Both the position numbers and the translations under genes were made by a program. DNA of 64,000 bases from Saururus chinensis (Eukaryota > Streptophyta > Magnoliopsida > Piperales > Saururaceae): NCBI GenBank assembly GCA_035235625.1, contig CP141149.1, positions 2,513,001 to 2,577,000 on the forward strand, given 5' to 3'. Shown here piece by piece: positions 34,771-47,267 of this stretch; within the stretch, counting starts at the first letter, position 1; each line of letters opens with the position of its first letter. Under the pieces are notes generated by a model that saw only the letters and a list, made by a program, of their open reading frames with translations, was not told the DNA's origin and did not search any database.

Positions 34771-36208
34771 TCGACAAAATATTACACCAAATGCTAAGCA
34801 TCAACATCTTCTACAGCAAGTTGAAGTTTTTCATCTTGTAGTTCAACTCCTAATAAGATGAAAAGGCTTAGTGATGTGTATGCAAGTTGCAACTTTTGTA
34901 TTGTTGAACAGGAGAAATTCAAAGAAGTAATTAAAGAAGAAGCATGGATAAAAGCTATGGAAGAAGAAGTTCATGCAATAGAAAAAAATAAAACTTAGGA
35001 GTTGGTTTATAGACCTAAAAAAAAAGATGTCATTGGTGTGAAATGGATTTACAAAACAAAACACAACCCGGATGACTTAATTTAAAAGAACAAAGCAAGA
35101 TTGGTAGCAAAAGGGTATTCTCAAATCCAGGTGTTGATTTTCAAGTGACCCTTGCACTATTTGCAAGACTTGAAACAATTAGAGCCCTTATTAGCTTGGC
35201 AGCTCAAAGGGGATTGTTCTTGTATCAACTTGATTTCAAATCAGCCTTTTTAAATGGTGTCTTAGATGATAAAGTTTGCATGGAACAACTTCAAGACTTC
35301 ATTGCTAAAGGTGAAAAATATAAGGTGTACAAGTTGAAAAAGGCTTTGTATAGCCTAAAACAAGCTCCCCGGGCATGGTATAGTGAAATTAATTTTTCCT
35401 TGAAAGAAAGAGGATTCCAAAGAAACAAAATTGAGCCAACCTTGTATGTGAAGACTCATAGTACATCAAATATCCTTTCTCTCTTTATGTTGATGACTTG
35501 ATGTTTACCGGTAGTGATAGAAAAATGATTGACAAATTTAAAATAGAGATGATGAGCAAATATTAAATGAGTGATTTGAGACTCTTGCATTACTTCTTCG
35601 GCTTGAAAATTTATCAAAATTAAGATAGTGTCTTTATTTGTTAAAGAAATATGCAACAACACTTCTTGAAAAGCTTAGAATGAAGGATTTTAAACTGGTT
35701 GATACGCCCAATAACATTGGTTGAGAATGAGAAATTATGAAAAGAAGATGGAAACAAAGAAGTAGATGCCTCTCTTTTTAGAGGTTTGATTGACATTGTA
35801 TTATATTTAGCAGCTACAAGACCGAAGATCATGTATGCTTCTACCTTATTGGCAAGGTTCATGGCTAAGTCAAGTCAAACTCACTTTTAGGCAGCTAAAA
35901 GAATCTTGAGGTACATTCAAGATACAATTGATTATGACATTTTATATGAAAAAATATTGATGAAAACTTAATTGGCTTTTCTGATAGTGATTGGGCTAGA
36001 ACGGTTGATGATAAGAAAAGTGCTTTCGGATATACTTTCTCTCTTAGGTCCTATGTGTTTTCATGGGTTGCAAAGAAGCAAGATTATATTGCTCTATCTA
36101 CCGCAGAGGCCAAATATGTGTCCCACTCAATGGCAAGTACTCAAGTAATGTGGGTTAGAAGAATTTTTGAAGATATGGGTGAAAAGAAAAGAGAAGCTAC
36201 TCCCTTAT
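34771..36208 (+). pseudogene. Ty1/copia reverse transcriptase-RNase H fragment
   Basis: The plus strand carries KKDVIGVKWIYKTKHN and KNKARLVAKGYSQ (35000-35135). After a frameshift come LYQLDFKSAFLNGVLDDKV (35220), YKLKKALYSLKQAPRAWY (35325) and YVDDLMFTGSD (35486-35520, catalytic Asp pair present). Next are LHYFFGLKIY, RGLIDIVLYLAATRP, FSDSDWARTVDDKKSAFGY (RNase H, 35975) and SWVAKKQDYIALSTAEAKYV. The order RT then RNase H at the C-terminus is that of Ty1/copia pol. Integrase, gag and LTRs are absent. Several stops and frame changes are present. It is cut at 36208 by the next element. Confidence 0.9.
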
Positions 36209-36347
36209 TAAATAATAAAACCTATCCTATTAGCATGTGGGCCCAATGATAACCCCTTTAGACGTTCAGAACAATCCACCATGCTTCGCTTGCATATCAC
36301 CTCATCCCCGAGGTGGCCATAAAACTCCAAGCATCACGCTCACCATG

Positions 36348-37790
36348 TGTTGTTACGTCTAAAACAAGACTATGAAGAAGTCAAATCCAGATTTATTTTA
36401 CATTCCAATTGTAGTAGACAAGGTTGATCCACAGGGAAAGCCTTGTGCAACAAAGAAAATTGTTACGGTAAAGTAGAGGAAGGAAAAATTAAGAAAGAAA
36501 GAGTAGAAGAGTATTGAGAGAATAACAAGTTAAGAAATCAAGAAGAGAAAACATTAAGGTATTAAGGATCATTGTAACATCTAATGATGTTCTTCATGTA
36601 TCATGTTATCTCAGTTAGAATCGAATGAAAATTCTATCTAACCAGAAGATATGAACATTAAAATTGAAATTAAATATGTAAAATACTTTGGATAGTTGAA
36701 GGATAAAAATAATTGTCTCTTAAAGATTTCTATGTATCCAAATCACAAAAGATCAAAAGGAGAGCCTTCAAGCATTTTATGTATCCAAATAACAAAGAAA
36801 CAAGAAGAAGAATAATATTAAATAAACATCACTTCAAATAAACCATACATACTTGAAACAATTGATGAAATATGAATAGAACTCCATTAGATTGTTACAA
36901 ATCATCTCTAGCCTTAGCTTGAGAGCTTAAAAAGCCATTACAATAAAACTAAAAACAAAAATACAAAAGAAGAAAAGAAAAATAGGAAAAGAGAGCTCCA
37001 AAGAGGAGGGGATTCCTCATCTATCACGTCCACCCCTCTATTTATAGGAATAGAAGGGGTTGCTTCAAAGAGGAAAGTGAAATCATATCTCTAGATTGCA
37101 TCTTGATTGATTGCCTGATTAGTTGCTTCTTTGGCAATGATTAGATACTAAATAAATCAAATAAATCCATGATTTATTTAGCAAATAAGTATCTTTGAAT
37201 CTTTCTTTAAATATCCAATCAGCCTCATTGTCTTTCCTTATGCGTATCAATCAAAATCAATAAAAATATTCTTCATGTGCTGGCCTCGGGTTAGTTTACT
37301 AGCTGTCTGATTGCATGCCAAATTCGACCCATAAATCTTCGGAATATAGAATTTTGTCCAGAAATAACAAATGTATCCACGGAAGTCTTCTTTCTAATGC
37401 CACTAGAATTGTATCAATCTGAATTATACAAAGAAAGATATGGTCAAAATACTATGGCTGTGTCAATCGGTCCTAATTAGCTTCTTTCCTAATTTCGTTC
37501 TCTTGATGCAAATCTCAAATCAAATGGGTCCACAAGGTTGTGTTCGATTATTCCATGTATGTTTAGACCATTAAGAGCCCATTATTGACTTTTAAATAGC
37601 TTTGGGTAGTTGGGCTTCACTTCCTCTTCCAGTTGGATCCTGTTGAAGCCTGTTTAGACATGTAAACTCAATTAAGGTCCAGCTAACTTATTCAAAACAT
37701 AAATAGCCCAAATAAGAAATGACTTAACACAAAATAGGATTGTAATTTGAAATTTTAAAATATTTTATTGAACATTATTTCAGTGCATCA
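36348..37790 (-). mobile_element. Athila-family solo LTR with CCATG duplication
   Basis: Complete LTR of the element A family, plus-strand TGTTGTTACGTC to CAGTGCATCA, 1443 bp. CCATG is present at 36343-36347 and 37791-37795, a perfect 5-bp target-site duplication. No internal sequence remains, so it is a solo LTR from recombination. This copy fixes the true LTR termini for the family. Confidence 0.93.
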
Positions 37791-37795
37791 CCATG

Positions 37796-39660
37796 CTTCC
37801 ACTGTGAATAGCCAGTCTGGAACCGTTGATGAGATAAATAGAATGCTGGAGGTAGTCGATCACTAATCAAAAGTAGATGTGTATAAGCTAGAACAAACAT
37901 GGTGGGAGTGCAGGTAACAGAATCCAAGGGCTAGGTATAACTGCTATCAGTAGGGACGGGCAATGACGGAGGTAGCAGAGCAAAGGAACGGGCTCGACTT
38001 GTTAGGTGTAGGACAAAGTGGAATGACTGCATAGGTCTCCAACGAGCAGGGTCATCAATGGGACAGTAGGGTGGCCCGAGCTTGCCCACATAGGGCATCA
38101 AACAACATCATGGTTAGATAAATACTGAAGACATCAATCAGCATAGGCATTAGTGGTGTAACAACATTGAACATAGGTGAAGTATTGGACCCATGTGGCC
38201 AACCCAAATTCTAGAGCTAACATAAGGCCCAGCCTATGTACGAAGATGTGTCTAGATCCGGGTAGGGTCAAACTCACGTAAAGTCAACCCAGAGGGACTA
38301 CCAAGTTGTAGAATAGCCCTAAATACACTTGCATAACTCCTTGTCGAAATCTAGTGAAAATAGGGATACAAGCCAAGATTTTCGCCAGGGGTAAAGGGAA
38401 TGTGAGTCTCAATTTGGTCGTTACTAGATCAAAATCTAGGAAAGACTGGGTAGGCACCTGAGTTCCATCAATTTTGGAGTCCCCTTAGCTGGTGAATTGC
38501 AAGAGATCTTGATGGCGAGCGGTGGAAAAGCTCCAACTACTGCCAGTGTAAATTAGACCCACATAGAAAAGAAAATCCCGCATCATCAGAGCCATCTCCC
38601 GGAAGGTTCTATTCAAACTTTGTCTCTCCGTTCTCAGCTTGTGCCGCTCCTTTGATCTCCTTCCATGGCACCCACTGGAGACACCCAGGCGGCCGCCACC
38701 TCCACCCCTATGGCCAAGCTGAGGAAGACCACTGCCACGAAGAAGTACCACGGTTGTCGCAAAACTGAAGACGGTCACAAAGCTGAACATGAAGTGGGAG
38801 TTGATGGCCGGATTCTGTGAGATTGAACAGTGATTGGAGGACCCAAATCCGTTGTTTGGCATTCTCCCCATGGCAAGGCAAGAGACCCTCTCTGCAAGAA
38901 GAAAGGCGGCGGCTTGAGGCCAAGCTTTGGCTACAGAATGAAATGGCCAAACGTGGAACTCAAGCAGCTATGGAAGATGATCAGTGCCCGGGCTAGTGGG
39001 GGCTGGTAGTGCTGAGGGGTGGCCATCGGTGCTGGGAGGCATGAATTCTGGTAGGAGCTGGAGCATTGGCAGCAGTCCATGGCGGAAGTCACTGCAGCCT
39101 AGAGTCGGGAAAGGTTGTCTCCCATATTTGCGATGGAAGAATAGGGGTTGCGCTCTATCTGGAAGAGCAGAGGCTGGTGATGGTGAAGGAGGGACGCAAT
39201 GGCTGTTGATAGCAGATTCTTCCTCTCCCTCAGTCCTTCCTTCCCACTTGCAGCAGTACCAGTCCAATGCTGTGGAGGACGGGCCACTTTTTGTGGCAAA
39301 CCAAGGTGAGACAGGATGACTGGGGCTTGTTCACCCTTGCCGTGTGAACTCCGATTTGATGCCTTTGCTCTGGTGTCGATGGAATCACCAAAATGGCCAT
39401 GAAAGCAGGGAAATGAATCAGGGACGCCTTCCTGAATGGGGGCTGGAAGTGGTGGAAGCCATATCAGCTTTGCGAGAAGCTCCTCTAAAACTGGTCGTGG
39501 GATGGCTCGTTCACTAGTGGGCCGGAGATGCCTGATGATTTGCTGGTCATCGTGTCGAACTGGTGGATTTGTCAACAGTAGTGGACATGCGAGATTTGTT
39601 TCTGCAGCTGGTGGATAGAGCAAAAGTGATGTGGCCAAGGATTGACAACTCTGATACCAA
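37796..39660. other. Internal region of the tRNA-Met element, unrecognised, partly GC-rich
   Basis: 38500-39650 is richer in GC than its surroundings and holds overlapping open frames on both strands (for example minus 39680-39099, 193 residues, Pro-rich; plus 38671 MAPTGDTQAAATSTPMAKL). None matches a family I know. It could be a captured host gene piece, as seen in some non-autonomous LTR elements, or unrecognised gag. Confidence 0.35.
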
Positions 39661-40028
39661 TGTTGTGGACCGGTGTCCACAATGGTATGGCTGACCGATA
39701 ACGGGAAGGTGATGGCACAAGATGGCTAGGAAATGGGAGAAGGAGCAGCATGGCCGCCAGGAAGGAGGGAGAGGCAGGGAAGGAGACAAGAGAATTAGAG
39801 ACAATAATTCATTCATAATCTCAATTATGGCACAGTGCTTACATTTAAATAGACTAACTAGTGGGCTCACTAACATATGCCTAAGGCCTATTAACTTAAT
39901 TAAAAGAAAACCCTAACTAGTAACCCTAATTAACCTATTAACCTAAATGCCCTTATTAAATAATAAAACCTATCCTACTAGCAAGTGGTCCGAATGATAA
40001 CCCCTAAGGACATTTACAGCACAAAACA
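39661..40028 (-). repeat. 5' LTR of the tRNA-Met element
   Basis: The plus strand starts TGTTGTGGACC and ends about GCACAAAACA. The left border is fixed by the adjacent primer site; the right border is estimated from the terminal inverted bases. Its last 60 bp resemble 36205-36262. Confidence 0.65.
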
Positions 40029-40849
40029 TTAAGAATTAATCAAAACACTAAGGCATAGGAATCCACATTTATTAAATCATAGAAGCTCATAAGTATGAAC
40101 ATTAATCATTTTTTTCACATTCATCCCATTAATAATCTAGAATTCAATCTTCGTTATTATGGAAAATATCACCATTAAGCTCTCATATACAATAAACAAA
40201 TACTTTGTTCTTCCTCACTTCAAAAGATCAAAATCAAGTCATTAATTGTATCCACAATTTGCAAATTACAACTAATACCCAATTTCAATATTAAACAAGA
40301 CACAACTAAGTAAAAAACTAATGAGAACCAATTCAAATCATGAGAGAAGCATGAGTAAAATCATATCTAAATCAATCTCATCAATAAAAAAATGTAAAAA
40401 TAATTAACATTAAATCCATCAAGATGAAAAATTAATCAAGTCTCATAATCATAAAATTGTATAATTTAATGAAGCTTCATCCAAGCCCAAGCGAAAAGTT
40501 TTAGCTACTCATTGACTTAAAGAAATAAAATTTACATTAAATAAAGTAGGAAGAAGCATACAACTTTAGAGAAAAAATTTTAATTTCGGGACTGTTACAC
40601 TAACCATGAACAGTACCCCGTAAACAGTACTTGTGAATAGTGCCGACTGAGATATTTCTTCTCTGGTGACCTTTGCTCTTGCTTCACATTGGAACTCGTT
40701 GAAGGAAGATGATGGATGGACCCTCTTTCTCAATTGGCTCTCCTCCCTAGGTCCTCCCATACCTTTTTATATTATGAAGTGCAAGTCTCAAGTACCTAAG
40801 TTTGCCATTTCATTAATAAAAAATGGGGCCCACCACTACAACATTCGTA
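40029..40849. other. AT-rich sequence without recognised feature
   Basis: No gene is seen. Near 40590-40640 the minus strand reads GTTCATGGTTAGTGTAACAG, a possible end of the dispersed repeat that follows. Confidence 0.35.
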
Positions 40850-41290
40850 ATTGATTGACCTTCTCAATCTCATCTTTTCCTTAACTGGTCTTTTGGTTTG
40901 ATCCTTCTTCTTTTGTTTCCCACTTTATTGCATTCTATCTTTGGCACTTTCCTTAATTAAGATATCTTTCTTTTTATAAGCTCCTCCCTGATTTAACTCT
41001 AACTAACTTCTCTATTTCTCCTTTTGGTTCTTTCCTCATTTAAGACTTTCAATTCTTTGTGCTTTTTATTTTTAAGCACTTGACCATCCACTTGGTTTCA
41101 GGAAAGGAATTTTTTAACTTGAACTTGTTTTTACACAGAAATTCATCATGAATGCTCCAAAATAGCAATTTCATCAATTAAACTCATCAAACCCTATAAA
41201 ATATAATTAAACTCTAATAAGCCAATATTAATATTAAAACAACCCAAAAAGACATAAAACTAGGGTACATAAATTGTTATATTATGTGCA
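40850..41290 (-). repeat. Dispersed repeat, inverted copy of 63590-64000
   Basis: Reverse-complemented, this stretch matches the right edge of the window: TTTATGTACCCTAGTTT, ATATTGGCTTATTAGAGTTT, AGGGTTTGATGAG and TTTTGGAGCATT occur in the same order. It is probably an LTR or other element of unknown family. Confidence 0.65.
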
Positions 41291-41858
41291 TATCATCCAG
41301 CTACTTCCTCCACAGCTTTGAATGCATAGTCATGGCCGGAGACACTTTCTAGAGCCCAACTGCCCTGCCCTACCTAAACCTATGGATGGCTCTGTCAGTG
41401 GCTAGGGACCATGTTGACAGTTCCAAGCCATCGTTAGAAGCACCCAAGTCAGTGATCAGCGTCAGAGATAGAACCCAGGTCCTCTTCCTTTGCCGCAAGA
41501 TCTGAACTTCCGAATCCAAAAATATACTTGAAAATCCAATTCAAACCAAAGAGGAGCATTCTAGTATTCAATAGGGTTGCACCAGTAATTTAAAATTCCA
41601 TATAATCATGACATCTTGTACTTGACTGACCACCAAGGAAGAGTCTATTGATTCAGTTAACAACCAATGGGTCAAGCTAAGTATTTCGATGCAGTAAAAT
41701 CAAACATTGTATTGCATTCATACCTGGAATTGAAGCCGATGAGTCACTCTCGTCAATGCAAACCTCTTCTTGCCTTGTCTCTCGAACACAAAAAGCACAT
41801 CTATCCCCTCTACAACCTCTGAAATTAGGATTTTTCCTCCCCCTCGAGAGGAGTGCAT

Positions 41859-41893
<35 letters not shown>

Positions 41894-42006
41894 AGATCGA
41901 TCTTCCCTTATTGGCGACTAGTATGCTAAATATACATGGATTCCACTTAAAAAGATGAACTTCCCCCACCCACACAACTACATGCACGGATTCTGGTATA
42001 CATCCC
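41291..42006. other. Unassigned sequence with a (TA)n microsatellite
   Basis: No recognised gene. A run of about 30 alternating T and A lies at 41861-41890. Short ORFs on both strands simply read through it. Confidence 0.5.
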
Positions 42007-43427
42007 TATTGTTATGTCCGAATCAAGAATATGAAGTAGTCAAATTAAATTTTTTTTACTTACCAATGGTAGTAGACAAGGTCTATCCATAAGGAAAGCC
42101 TTGTACAACAAAGAAAATTATTACAAAAAATAGACGAAAGAAAAAATAAGAGAGAAAGAGTAGAACAGTATTGAGGCAATAAAGAGTTAAGAAATCAATA
42201 AGAGAAAATACTAAGGCATTAAGGGTCAATGTAAAATCTAATGATGTTCATCACGTGTCATGTCATCTCAATTAGAATTGAATGAAGATTCTATCTAACC
42301 GGAATATATGAACATTAAAAATAAAAACAAAGATAGAAAATACTTTAAACAGATAAAGGATAAAAACAATTGTTTCTTCAAGAGTTTTATGTATCAAAAC
42401 TTTAAAAGATTATGAAGGTAAGCCTTCAAGTATCTTGTCTATTAAAATCACAAAGAAATAAGAAGAAGACCAATATTAAATAAACATCACTTCAAATAAT
42501 AAATATTTACTTAAAACCATAGATGAAACATGAATAAAACTCCTTTAGATTGTTATAAATAACCTCTAGCCTTAGCTAGAAAGCCTAGAAAGCCATTATA
42601 ATAAAACTAAAAATGAAAGCTACAAAATAAGCACAGAAAAATAGGAGAAGAGATCTCAAAGCAAAAGGGATGATGCCTCTACCATGTCCACCCTTAATTT
42701 ATAGGAGTATAAGGGGTTGCTTCAAAGGGGGAGGTGCAATCATATCCCTTGATTGCATCCTGATCTATTACTTGATTGGTTATTTCTTTGACAATGATTT
42801 GATTCTAAATCAATTAAATAAATCAATAATTCATTTAGTCTTCATTTAGTTATCCAATCAGCCTCATTGTCTCTCCTTATGTATATCAATTACAACAAAT
42901 GAAAAGATGCTCCATGTGTTGGCCTCGGGTTAATTGACTAGTTGTCCCTTTTATGTTAGATTTTACCCATATATCTTTGGAAAGATGAATTCTTCTTGAA
43001 ATAGTGATTGTAGCAATGGGTGTCTTCTTTCTAATGCCCTTAGAATCATATCAATCCAAAGTTTACATAGAAAGGTATGACCAAAATACTAAGGCTATAT
43101 CAATTTGTCCAAATTAGCTTTTTACTGAATTTGGTTCTCTTGATACAAATCTAAAATCTAAAGGGTCCACAAGGTTGTGTTCGACCATTCAATGCATTCT
43201 TATACCATTCAGAGACCATTCTTGACCTTTGATTTGCTTTAGGTAGTTGGACTTCACTTCCTCTTCTGTTTGCATCCTATCTAAGCCCATTTTGACATGT
43301 AAACACAATAGAGGCCCAACTCATGTAATCGAGATATAAATAGCACTTATAAGCAATAAATTAACACAAAATAGGATTGAAATTCAAGATTTTAAAATAT
43401 TCAAGTGAACATTATTTTAGTGCATCA
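42007..43427 (-). repeat. 3' LTR of element D
   Basis: Aligns over its length with the other five LTRs of the family and has drifted more than most (for example GTTATGTCCG for GTTACGTC). The polypurine tract abuts at 43428-43441. Confidence 0.85.
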
Positions 43428-43441
43428 AATACCCCCAAACC

Positions 43442-44935
43442 TACTTTTTGCTAGTTCTTGAGAAAAACTAAAATAAAAACAACAGAAAACAAAACTAACT
43501 ACTCCACTTCCGCAGAAAATCTCAATTGCATTTAGCATATGCAACAAGTCTTTAAACCCCTAGCTTACACTAGTGGACGAGTTATAGTCTCATGAGGGTT
43601 TCCAATGAATCTAGCCACAAAATTCAATACTGAAAAGAAAATTAAAATCAAAACAATAGAAAATTTGCAAATCAACTCCTAAACATGTGACTTCATGCAT
43701 CACACAACTTGTCTTCTGAAACAATAATTCATTCTCACAACTTCATATTGGTGGCAAGTACTCATACATACTTATTATCTTTTTAAAAACAGGCATTGCC
43801 AAGTAATTATACAATCCCAATCTCATGAATTGAACAATTCAATGTGTCTCATATCCATTCAGCAATTTTAATTTTAACACTAAAAAAATAGACATTGGCA
43901 TCCAATCAACTTCAAGAGATCATAATAGAGAATCATGCAAAACCTTCCTTAAAAATTTAAACACCCTAAATCACCTAAGAACCCATTAAGGATATAATTG
44001 CATAATGTCCTACTAGAATTTTATGCTCATCTTAGATGACATGTGTAAGGCTTAGCCTTATTAAGCTTTCTACAAGATCTGTGTAACAAGTGTTAGGCCA
44101 GTGACTTCCAATCCAAGTGGCTCAGGGTTCTAGGTGTTAAAGCCCCCTTCATGCTTAATAACTTAAATCAAATACACTTCAAGGCTATACATGTCATAAA
44201 TTAGTCAACTCTACCTTATGACTTGAACACTCTATGCTTATGAGGCATACAGAGTCCCGATCTATTCAATAGAGAGACTTTCATTTTTTTAGCTCTAAAA
44301 AAAATTTCACTCTTCGCTTGACTATTTTTTTAGCTCTTTACACTCTATTCAACTTTTTTCTCTTTTTTTTGCTTGAGCACATTATACAATCAACCTTAAT
44401 TGGGTTGACAACACGTCCTAGACTGTTCTACAAACTAAGAATTGTCAAGTCCAAAACTCTATTATGATAACATTACTACTAGATCATACCAAAGTTTTAC
44501 TTACATAAAAAAATAATTACTTAAATTAAATGATATCCACTAGGATGTAAGACCATAATCAAGGCCTTAAATTCTCACTTAGACAAATGTCATTTTAATT
44601 TTTTTAAAATAAGAGCACAAGAAACCAATATGAAGTATCAGAACTCAAAATTATTAAATTTGTCAAGTCAGATTCTAAACAGTATGATATCATTAAAGAC
44701 AGTCACATGTCTAAAAAAAGAATAAATGTAAATAAAAAAAGAAAACAAAATAAAATAAATCTAACTAATTTTGTTTCAATTTTTTCATTTTTTAAACTAA
44801 AAACAAAACACACTCTAAAATAAAATAAGAATCTCCTTCTTCTCTCCCAAACCTTAATTAAACATTGCTCTCACTGTATAAAATAAAATAAATGCAATGC
44901 TTAAGAGAAGAAAAGAGGAAAAAGAAGAGATAATA
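43442..44935 (-). other. 3' non-coding part of element D
   Basis: AT-rich, no coding sequence seen. Shares GCATTTAGCATATGCAACAA and CTAGTGGACGAGTT with the corresponding parts of elements A and F. Confidence 0.55.
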
Positions 44936-45438
44936 CCTCGGTTGGCATGCTCATGTACATAGCTATCAAAAGAAAAATGGTCAATAAAACATAAGCATAA
45001 TCACATAAGGAAAACTCGCTTTTTCTTGTGTGCTCAAGCTTGTGGTCAGTTGAGGCCTTTAAATCATTTATGGCCTACAATGTCTTGCTATTAATGGTTT
45101 CTTGTCCTGGCATGAACATTGGTAATTTGTTTTCAAGTGACTTGTTATGTGATGGCGCATATTTTGAAGATGAGGGAGGTACCTGCACATTAGACTCATT
45201 TTTTCAACTAAAGTTTGTATGATTTCTCCAGTTTTGATTGTATATTTCTGATAGGGAGAAATTTGTGTACAGTAAATGTTCATGACATTTTCTTGGTTGT
45301 GTAACACTTCTTAAAAGACAATGATTGTTTGACAATCCTGCATCAAGTGTCCACTTCTTTCACAAATGACACAAATACTTTGTAACTTTGCACCAATTTG
45401 TTTACATTGCATCACTTCAATTTTTCTAGTTAGACTAC

Positions 45439-46829
45439 TGGTACACTAAAATATTGTTTACTTAACTATTTTCACATTTTGATTTGCAATCCTTTTTTGT
45501 GTTAATTCATTACTTATTTGGGCTATTTATGTTTTCAATAGGTTAGTTGGACCTTAGTTGAGTTAAATGTCTAAATAAGCCTAAACAGGATCTAAGTAGA
45601 AGAAGAAGTGAAGCCAAACTACTCAAAGCTATTTAAAAGTCAAGAATGGGCTCCTATGATCTAAAAATATATGGAATGGTCGAACACAACCTTGTGGACC
45701 CGTTAGATTTTAGATTTGCATTAAGAGAACTAAATTCGAGAACAAGCTGATTTGGACAGATTGATACAACCATAGTATTTTGGCCATATTTTGCTATGTA
45801 TAATTCGGATTGTTATAATTCTGGTGGCATTGGAAAGAAGACTTCTGTGCTACAATTGCTAGTTCAAGATGAAATTCATAATTCTGAATATATTTGGGTC
45901 AAATCTGACATGCAAAAGGACAACTAGTCAACTAACCCAAGTCCAACACATGGAGAATCTTTTTATTTATTGTGATTGATATACATAAGGAAAGACAATG
46001 AGCCTGATTGGATAACTAATAGAAGACACAAAGGTACTTATTTGCTAAATGAATTATTGATTTATTTAATTAATTTAGAATCTAATCATTGCCAAAGAAG
46101 CAACCAATCAAGCAATAAATCAGGATGCAATCAAGGGATATGATCGAACCTTACCAATTGAAGCAACCCTTTCTACTCCTATAAATAGAGGGGTGGACAT
46201 AGTTGAGGCATAATCCCCTCCTCTTTGGAGCTCTATTCTCTTATTTTTCTTCTCTTATATTGTAGCTTTTGTTTTTAGTTTTGTGTAATGGCTTTCTAAG
46301 ATCTTTGTTAAGGCTAGGGATGAAGCTTGTACTTGTGTTTAATGCCAATCTTGATTCAAGTTAGTTCTTTATCATTTGAAATTGATGTTACATGTCTAAG
46401 GAGTTTATAGACTATATAATTATTTGATTCGGTGTTGATAAAAGGCACACCAAATGCTTATAATTGCCTTTGATTATATACTTAATGATTTTACGTAGTG
46501 AACAATCAATTATTATTTTTCTATTTCAAAGTTCTTTAAGAGTAAAATTTTCAAATTGATATGAATTTTCATTTGATCTTAATTGATTATCATTTGAATC
46601 AAATATACATTAGAGATTTCTTACAAGTAGATTTTCGATGCCTTAGTACTTTCTCTTTGATTGTCTCTTATTCTCTATTTTAGCTTCATTCTCTATTCTA
46701 TTTTCTTCGTAATCATTTTCATTGTTGCATAAGGCTTTCCATGTGGATCGACCTTGTTTACTATAGTTGACAAGTAAAAAATAAATCTGAATTAGACTAC
46801 TTCATAGTCTTAGTTTGGACGTAACAACA
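45439..46829 (+). repeat. 5' LTR of element E
   Basis: Reverse complement of the LTRs at 278, 8570, 36348, 42007 and 47679. Because it lies on the plus strand its signals read directly: the best is CCTATAAATAGAGG at 46188. Confidence 0.87.
46188..46201 (+). promoter_or_regulatory. LTR TATA box
   Basis: CCTATAAATAGAGG fits a plant TATA box. The reversed form (CTATTTATA) is conserved in the minus-strand LTR copies, for example near 924, 9206 and 37036, supporting a role as the LTR promoter core. Confidence 0.65.
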
Positions 46830-46830
46830 A

Positions 46831-46848
46831 ATTGGCCCTGTTGTCGGG
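46831..46848 (+). promoter_or_regulatory. Primer-binding site of element E
   Basis: ATTGGCCCTGTTGTCGGG starts one base after the LTR end. It corresponds to TTGGCACCATTGTCGGGG in element A and to the usual Athila-type TTGGCGCCGTTGCCGGGG. Confidence 0.78.
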
Positions 46849-47267
46849 AATTGCAACATGTGATAAGAATTCGTTACGGAAAAATACTCACTTTAACTTA
46901 ACTAATTTTCTAAATTTTTTTTGTACACTAACTCTTTAAATTCAGTCATTTACTTTATATGATATACTTTTAGTATTTTAATTCAACATTTTTTCATTTT
47001 TTGAGACCGGAGGCACTACCTATGTTATGACCGAAAATCTTTCGGGTTCAACCGTGTACCTCGATAGTGCCTTTGGCCTTATTTTACAATTTAAATTCTT
47101 TCTATTAACTTCTAACTCTCTAAATTTTTATATTATATCATTTAATTTATGCACCTTTACTTTTTGTTATTAGAAAAGAATTTGTTGCATGTTCACATGG
47201 GTGCGCGATAATTTAGGATAATTGATAAGATTGAACAAATCTTTTGAAAATTCTTTCTTTTAATTTA

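Larger units (their letters stand above)
36205..40028 (-). mobile_element. Non-autonomous LTR retrotransposon with tRNA-Met primer site
   Basis: A right-hand LTR spans 39661-40028. Immediately left of it the plus strand reads CTCTGATACCAA, the complement of the TTGGTATCAGAG initiator-tRNA-Met primer site, so the element is on the minus strand. A matching LTR end (CCCTTATTAAATAATAAAAC, GATAACCCC) sits at 36205-36262, truncated on its left. The internal region shows no gag or pol I can recognise. An Athila solo LTR (36348-37790) is nested in it. Confidence 0.68.
42007..45438 (-). mobile_element. Truncated Athila element D: 3' LTR, 3' region and gag remnant
   Basis: The LTR at 42007-43427 (plus-strand TATTGTTATGTCC to TTTAGTGCATCA) is followed by the polypurine complement AATACCCCCAAACC, so it is a 3' LTR of a minus-strand element. 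43442-44935 is the non-coding 3' region, like 1690 onwards. 44936-45438 is a gag C-terminal remnant aligning with element A 6900-7350, with a zinc-knuckle area and many stops. Protease, RT and integrase are absent. It is cut at 45439 by element E. Confidence 0.75.

Noticed and set aside
41718-41987. 89-residue ORF as a host gene
   Set aside because: Its middle is a (TA)n microsatellite read as Tyr-Ile repeats, and the opposite strand is open too.
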